Source: JBEKCP01 sp050014815 (GTDB lineage Bacteria > Planctomycetota > Planctomycetia > Pirellulales > Thermoguttaceae). Taken from it: 8,263 nucleotides of DNA. The position numbers and the translations under genes were made by a program. The DNA is taken from contig JBEKCP010000252.1 of assembly GCA_050014815.1 (NCBI GenBank), positions 1 through 8,263 on the forward strand, given 5' to 3'. Positions 6,168 through 8,263 of the stretch are shown here, in pieces. The notes beneath the pieces are model-generated. The model saw nothing but the letters and a program-made list of their open reading frames with translations, was not told where the DNA came from and searched no databases. Within the stretch, counting starts at the first letter, position 1; each line of letters opens with the position of its first letter.

Positions 6168-7472
6168 ATGCCAGAGATACAAGCCTTTCGCGCGATTCGC
6201 TACAACCTCGGCCGGGTCGGGTCGCTGGGTGACGTGGTTGCGCCCCCCTACGACGTTATCGGCCCCGACCTCCAAGAACAGCTCTATCGAAAGCACCCCA
6301 ACAACGTCGTTCGGCTCATCTTGAACCGCATCGAGCCTGGCGACGACGACGAGGTCAACAACCGCTATACGCGGGCCAAGCGGCTCTTGTCCTCGTGGCT
6401 GTCCGAGGGCGTGCTGCAGACGGAGCCGGACCCGGCCATCTACGTCTACCAGCAGGAGTTCACCTGGGAAGGGGCGAGCCACGTGCGGCGGGGGTTCATG
6501 GCCCGAATGCGGCTCTCGCCGTTCGGCCAGGGCCAGGTCTTCCCCCACGAGGAGACCATGCCCGGCCCGAAGGCCGATCGCCTCATGTTGATGACCCTCT
6601 GCAAGGCGAACCTGAGCCAGGTCTTCGGCCTGTATCCGGACCCGGCCCACGAGTGCCAAGCGATTCTCGACGAGGCCGTCTCGCGGCTCACCCCGGTCGT
6701 GGCGACCGATCACCTGGGGGTGGTGAACCGGATGTGGGCGGTGACCGACGTTCAGACGATCTCGGCCCTGGCCGGGGCGGTCGGGCCTCGGCCCGTCTTT
6801 ATCGCCGATGGCCACCACCGCTACGAGACCGCCTGCGCGTACCGGGAGCATGTCCACCAGACCGGGGCCCTCGGCCCTGAACACCCGGCTAACTATGTGC
6901 TCATGATGTTCGTGGCGACGGAAGACCCGGGGTTGGTGGTCCTGCCGACGCACCGGCTGTTTCGCGGACTGCCGCCCATGACGAGCGAGGAGCTGGCGGC
7001 CCGGCTGGCCCCGTACTTCGCAACCCGCGGGGCGGGCCAGGGCGCCGGCCAGGCCCCGGCCGTCTGGGAGGACATCGTCACGGGGAGCGACCAGGGGGCC
7101 CTTGGGCTCTTCACCCAGAAGGACCAGCGGTGGCTCCTGGCCGATCTGAGCGACGAGGGCCGCGCCCGAATGGCCGAGGTCGCCAGGGAGCACAACGAGG
7201 AGTGGCGGTCGCTGGGTGTCAGCCTCCTGCACCGGCTCGTGATCGAGACCCTGCTTGACGGCGTGGAGCTGCCCAAGCCCAAGTACGTTCACCAGGTCCC
7301 GGAAGTGGTTGAAGGGCTGGCCGCGGGCGAGTTCCCACTGGCCGCTCTGGTCATGCCCGCCAGCATCGAGCACGTCCGCACCATCAGTCTTTGCGGCGAG
7401 CGGTTGCCGGCCAAGAGCACATACTTCTACCCGAAGCTGCTGAGCGGCCTGGTAATCAATCCGCTGGAGTAG
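6168..7472 (+). CDS. DUF1015 family protein
   Basis: The 434-residue product matches the DUF1015 family in length and signatures. FRAIRY near the N-terminus (7-12) is followed by LGDVVAPPYDVI (20-31), FPHEETMPGPKADR (125-138), and the hallmark DGHHRYETA (214-222) in the middle. No signal peptide or membrane segment is visible, so it should be cytoplasmic. The biochemical function is not established; in some bacteria the gene sits near serine-biosynthesis genes, but no such neighbour is present here. The conserved histidine-, arginine- and glutamate-rich motif suggests a catalytic or phosphate-binding site, which is inference. The ATG at 6168 is chosen because the family N-terminus begins immediately. 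Only a weak GGA lies about 12 bases upstream, so translation may depend on the gene before it. The parS-like cluster begins 12 bases after the stop. Confidence 0.93.
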   Translation: MPEIQAFRAIRYNLGRVGSLGDVVAPPYDVIGPDLQEQLYRKHPNNVVRLILNRIEPGDDDEVNNRYTRAKRLLSSWLSEGVLQTEPDPAIYVYQQEFTWEGASHVRRGFMARMRLSPFGQGQVFPHEETMPGPKADRLMLMTLCKANLSQVFGLYPDPAHECQAILDEAVSRLTPVVATDHLGVVNRMWAVTDVQTISALAGAVGPRPVFIADGHHRYETACAYREHVHQTGALGPEHPANYVLMMFVATEDPGLVVLPTHRLFRGLPPMTSEELAARLAPYFATRGAGQGAGQAPAVWEDIVTGSDQGALGLFTQKDQRWLLADLSDEGRARMAEVAREHNEEWRSLGVSLLHRLVIETLLDGVELPKPKYVHQVPEVVEGLAAGEFPLAALVMPASIEHVRTISLCGERLPAKSTYFYPKLLSGLVINPLE

Positions 7473-7484
7473 CAGCTCGCCGCG

Positions 7485-7500
7485 TGTTCCATGTCGAACG
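7485..7500 (+). other. parS-like site 1 (degenerate)
   Basis: TGTTCCATGTCGAACG keeps the outer half-site spacing GTTC...GAAC of parS but differs from TGTTNCACGTGAAACA at four positions (8, 11, 12, 16). On its own it would not be called. It counts because it lies in the same 94-base cluster and orientation as two better sites, 42 bases centre to centre from site 2. Confidence 0.5.
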
Positions 7501-7526
7501 GATTATGCCGATTGCCGGCGACTGCG

Positions 7527-7542
7527 TGTTTCACGTGGAACA
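7527..7542 (+). other. parS: parS site 2 (exact match)
   Basis: TGTTTCACGTGGAACA reads TGTTCCACGTGAAACA on the minus strand. That is an exact match to the widely conserved bacterial parS (TGTTNCACGTGAAACA), the 16-bp centromere bound by ParB to start chromosome segregation and SMC loading. A 16-base exact match is very unlikely by chance in 8 kb, and it lies in non-coding DNA next to two related sites. Confidence 0.88.
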
Positions 7543-7562
7543 GGGAACCGGGGGCGACGGGG

Positions 7563-7578
7563 TGTTTCATGTGAAACG
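7563..7578 (+). other. parS-like site 3
   Basis: TGTTTCATGTGAAACG differs from TGTTTCACGTGAAACA at two positions (8 and 16). The arms GTTTCA and TGAAAC are perfectly symmetric. It lies 36 bases centre to centre from site 2. ParB families usually tolerate one or two changes, so binding is likely but perhaps weaker. Confidence 0.72.
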
Positions 7579-7596
7579 TGCCGGCTTCTAAAGAAC

Positions 7597-7665
7597 GTTT
7601 AGCGGGCGGGCTTGCGCGCCGTGGGCAGTCCGCGCCCACACGGCGGGCAAGCCCGCCCGCTAAAC
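7597..7665. repeat. Palindromic repeat, copy 2 (27-bp arms)
   Basis: The left arm 7597-7623 begins GTTTAGCGGGCGGGC and pairs with 7639-7665 with one mismatch (C at 7616). The loop between the arms contains GGGC and GCCC that can extend the stem past a bulge. It starts 19 bases after the last parS-like site and ends 42 bases before the membrane-protein start. No T-run follows on either strand. Confidence 0.92.
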
Positions 7666-7694
7666 ATTGCCTTCCGCCCTGCGCCTTCCGCCGG

Positions 7695-7700
7695 TACAAT
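7695..7700 (+). promoter_or_regulatory. Candidate -10 box, possibly leaderless start
   Basis: TACAAT (five of six consensus bases) ends only seven bases before the ATG at 7708. A transcript starting about seven bases past the box would begin at or next to the ATG, so the mRNA could be leaderless. This agrees with the lack of any Shine-Dalgarno sequence there. The -35 region at 17-base spacing reads TTCCGC, a weak match. Confidence 0.45.
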
Positions 7701-7707
7701 AGTCGCC

Positions 7708-8181
7708 ATGGACGCCGACCCACAGCCCGCCTCCGATCCGGTTCATCCCACTGACCCGCCGACGGCCCGGCCCTTCCAGTACAGCCTGCGGAGCCTGCTG
7801 GGGCTGATGACGCTGCTGTCCGTGCTGCTAGCGGCGGTCTATACCACGCCGCCATGGCTGGGCATCATCGTCGTCGATTACTTCTCAGTCCTCACGGCGG
7901 TGGTCCTCGCAACTATTGCGATCTACGGCCGGGGCTACCAGCGGACGTTCGCGATCGGCACATTGATCCCGGCCGGCGTGGCGGCCTGGAGCTGCGGCTG
8001 GCTGCTGGTGAGTTGGGCGCCGGACTTTACGGGCGTCGGCGTCACTTTCGATTGGAGCCCCAACGAAGACGGTCTTTTTCAGTGGCGATTATCAGTCCTT
8101 TGCTTTGCCGGCTTGGTGCTCCTGAGCGGCCTGCTGGCAATGGTTGTCCGCTGGCTGGTCGAACCGCACCACCAACGCTAG
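7708..8181 (+). CDS. Small four-helix integral membrane protein of planctomycete type
   Basis: The 157-residue product has a proline- and aspartate-rich N-terminus (1-22), then FQYSLRSLLGLMTLLSVLLA (23-42). That FQ-x-SLR-x-LL pattern heads many small planctomycete membrane proteins of unknown function. Four hydrophobic segments are visible: about 29-45, 52-73, 81-103 and 128-148. A polar, acidic loop at about 104-126 (FDWSPNEDG) lies between the last two. No catalytic motif is recognised and no function is proposed. The frame stays open back to a GTG at 7612, but that extension would only translate the palindromic repeat, so the ATG at 7708 is preferred. No ribosome binding site precedes it, and a TACAAT box seven bases upstream suggests a leaderless transcript. 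A palindrome begins five bases after the stop. Confidence 0.8.
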   Translation: MDADPQPASDPVHPTDPPTARPFQYSLRSLLGLMTLLSVLLAAVYTTPPWLGIIVVDYFSVLTAVVLATIAIYGRGYQRTFAIGTLIPAGVAAWSCGWLLVSWAPDFTGVGVTFDWSPNEDGLFQWRLSVLCFAGLVLLSGLLAMVVRWLVEPHHQR

Positions 8182-8185
8182 CAGA

Positions 8186-8256
8186 CGTTTAGCGGGCGGG
8201 CTTGCCCGCCGTGCTGACCCAGAATCTGCACGGCGGGCAAGCCCGCCCGCTAAACG
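8186..8256. repeat. Palindromic repeat, copy 3 (perfect 29-bp arms)
   Basis: Arms 8186-8214 and 8228-8256 are perfect reverse complements around a 13-base loop. Each arm also holds its own small palindrome, GGCGGGC-TT-GCCCGCC, so the element can fold as one long hairpin or as a double hairpin. It starts five bases after the membrane-protein stop. The loop differs from those of copies 1 and 2 while the arms are nearly identical. Confidence 0.95.
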
Positions 8257-8263
8257 GGAAATG

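Noticed and set aside
6159..7373. 404-residue minus-strand open frame over the DUF1015 gene
   Set aside because: It mirrors the codon structure of a well-supported gene and shows no family signature.
7391..7591. Plus-strand small frame with FHVER, FHVEQ and FHVKR repeats
   Set aside because: It overlaps the end of the DUF1015 gene in another frame, and its repeats are parS DNA, not a protein repeat.
7612..7707. GTG-started extension of the membrane protein
   Set aside because: It would translate the right half of palindrome copy 2 and has no ribosome binding site; the ATG at 7708 gives the usual N-terminus.
7427..7855. Minus-strand open frame containing repeated FHMKH/FHVKH-like peptides
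   Set aside because: The repeated peptides are simply the translation of parS sites; the frame also crosses the palindromic repeat and the opposite-strand membrane gene.

Overview
The window reads as a chromosomal segment from a GC-rich planctomycete, most likely of the Pirellulales type. Four things point there: a DUF1559 pseudopilin-like gene; a small membrane protein with the FQYSLRSLLGLMTLLSVLLA-type N-terminus common in planctomycete proteins; a large heparinase-like polysaccharide enzyme; and abundant short intergenic palindromes. The assignment rests on family resemblance, not on a marker phylogeny.

Layout. The left third is on the minus strand. In transcription order it holds a DUF1559 gene (3515 to 2424), ispD (2407 to 1667, only 16 bases downstream), a 130-base spacer with inverted arrays of a 7-base repeat, tyrS (1536 to 253), a long palindromic repeat (151-218), and the N-terminus of an exported or membrane protein that runs off the left edge. 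A 198-base divergent spacer (3516-3713) separates this block from a plus-strand block. The plus block holds a secreted heparinase II/III-like protein (3714-6134), a DUF1015 gene (6168-7472), a 235-base spacer, and a four-helix membrane protein (7708-8181). Copies of the same palindrome lie on both sides of this last gene (7597-7665 and 8186-8256). No gene-free stretch exceeds 300 bases.

The most notable non-coding signal lies just after the DUF1015 stop codon. Three 16-base sites (7485-7500, 7527-7542, 7563-7578) resemble parS, the ParB-binding centromere. The middle one matches the well-known parS sequence exactly, read on the minus strand. This suggests a centromere cluster and an origin-proximal position, though no parA, parB, dnaA or other origin gene is present here.

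How the parts work together. tyrS (tRNA charging) and ispD (MEP isoprenoid pathway) are housekeeping genes. The DUF1559 gene has its own strong ribosome binding site and probably shares a transcript with ispD. The heparinase-like protein and the DUF1015 gene may be co-transcribed, but no functional link is evident. I found no defence system, insertion sequence, tRNA, rRNA or CRISPR array. The unusual content is in the parS cluster, the palindromic and heptad repeats, and a terminator-like palindrome inside the heparinase-like coding sequence.
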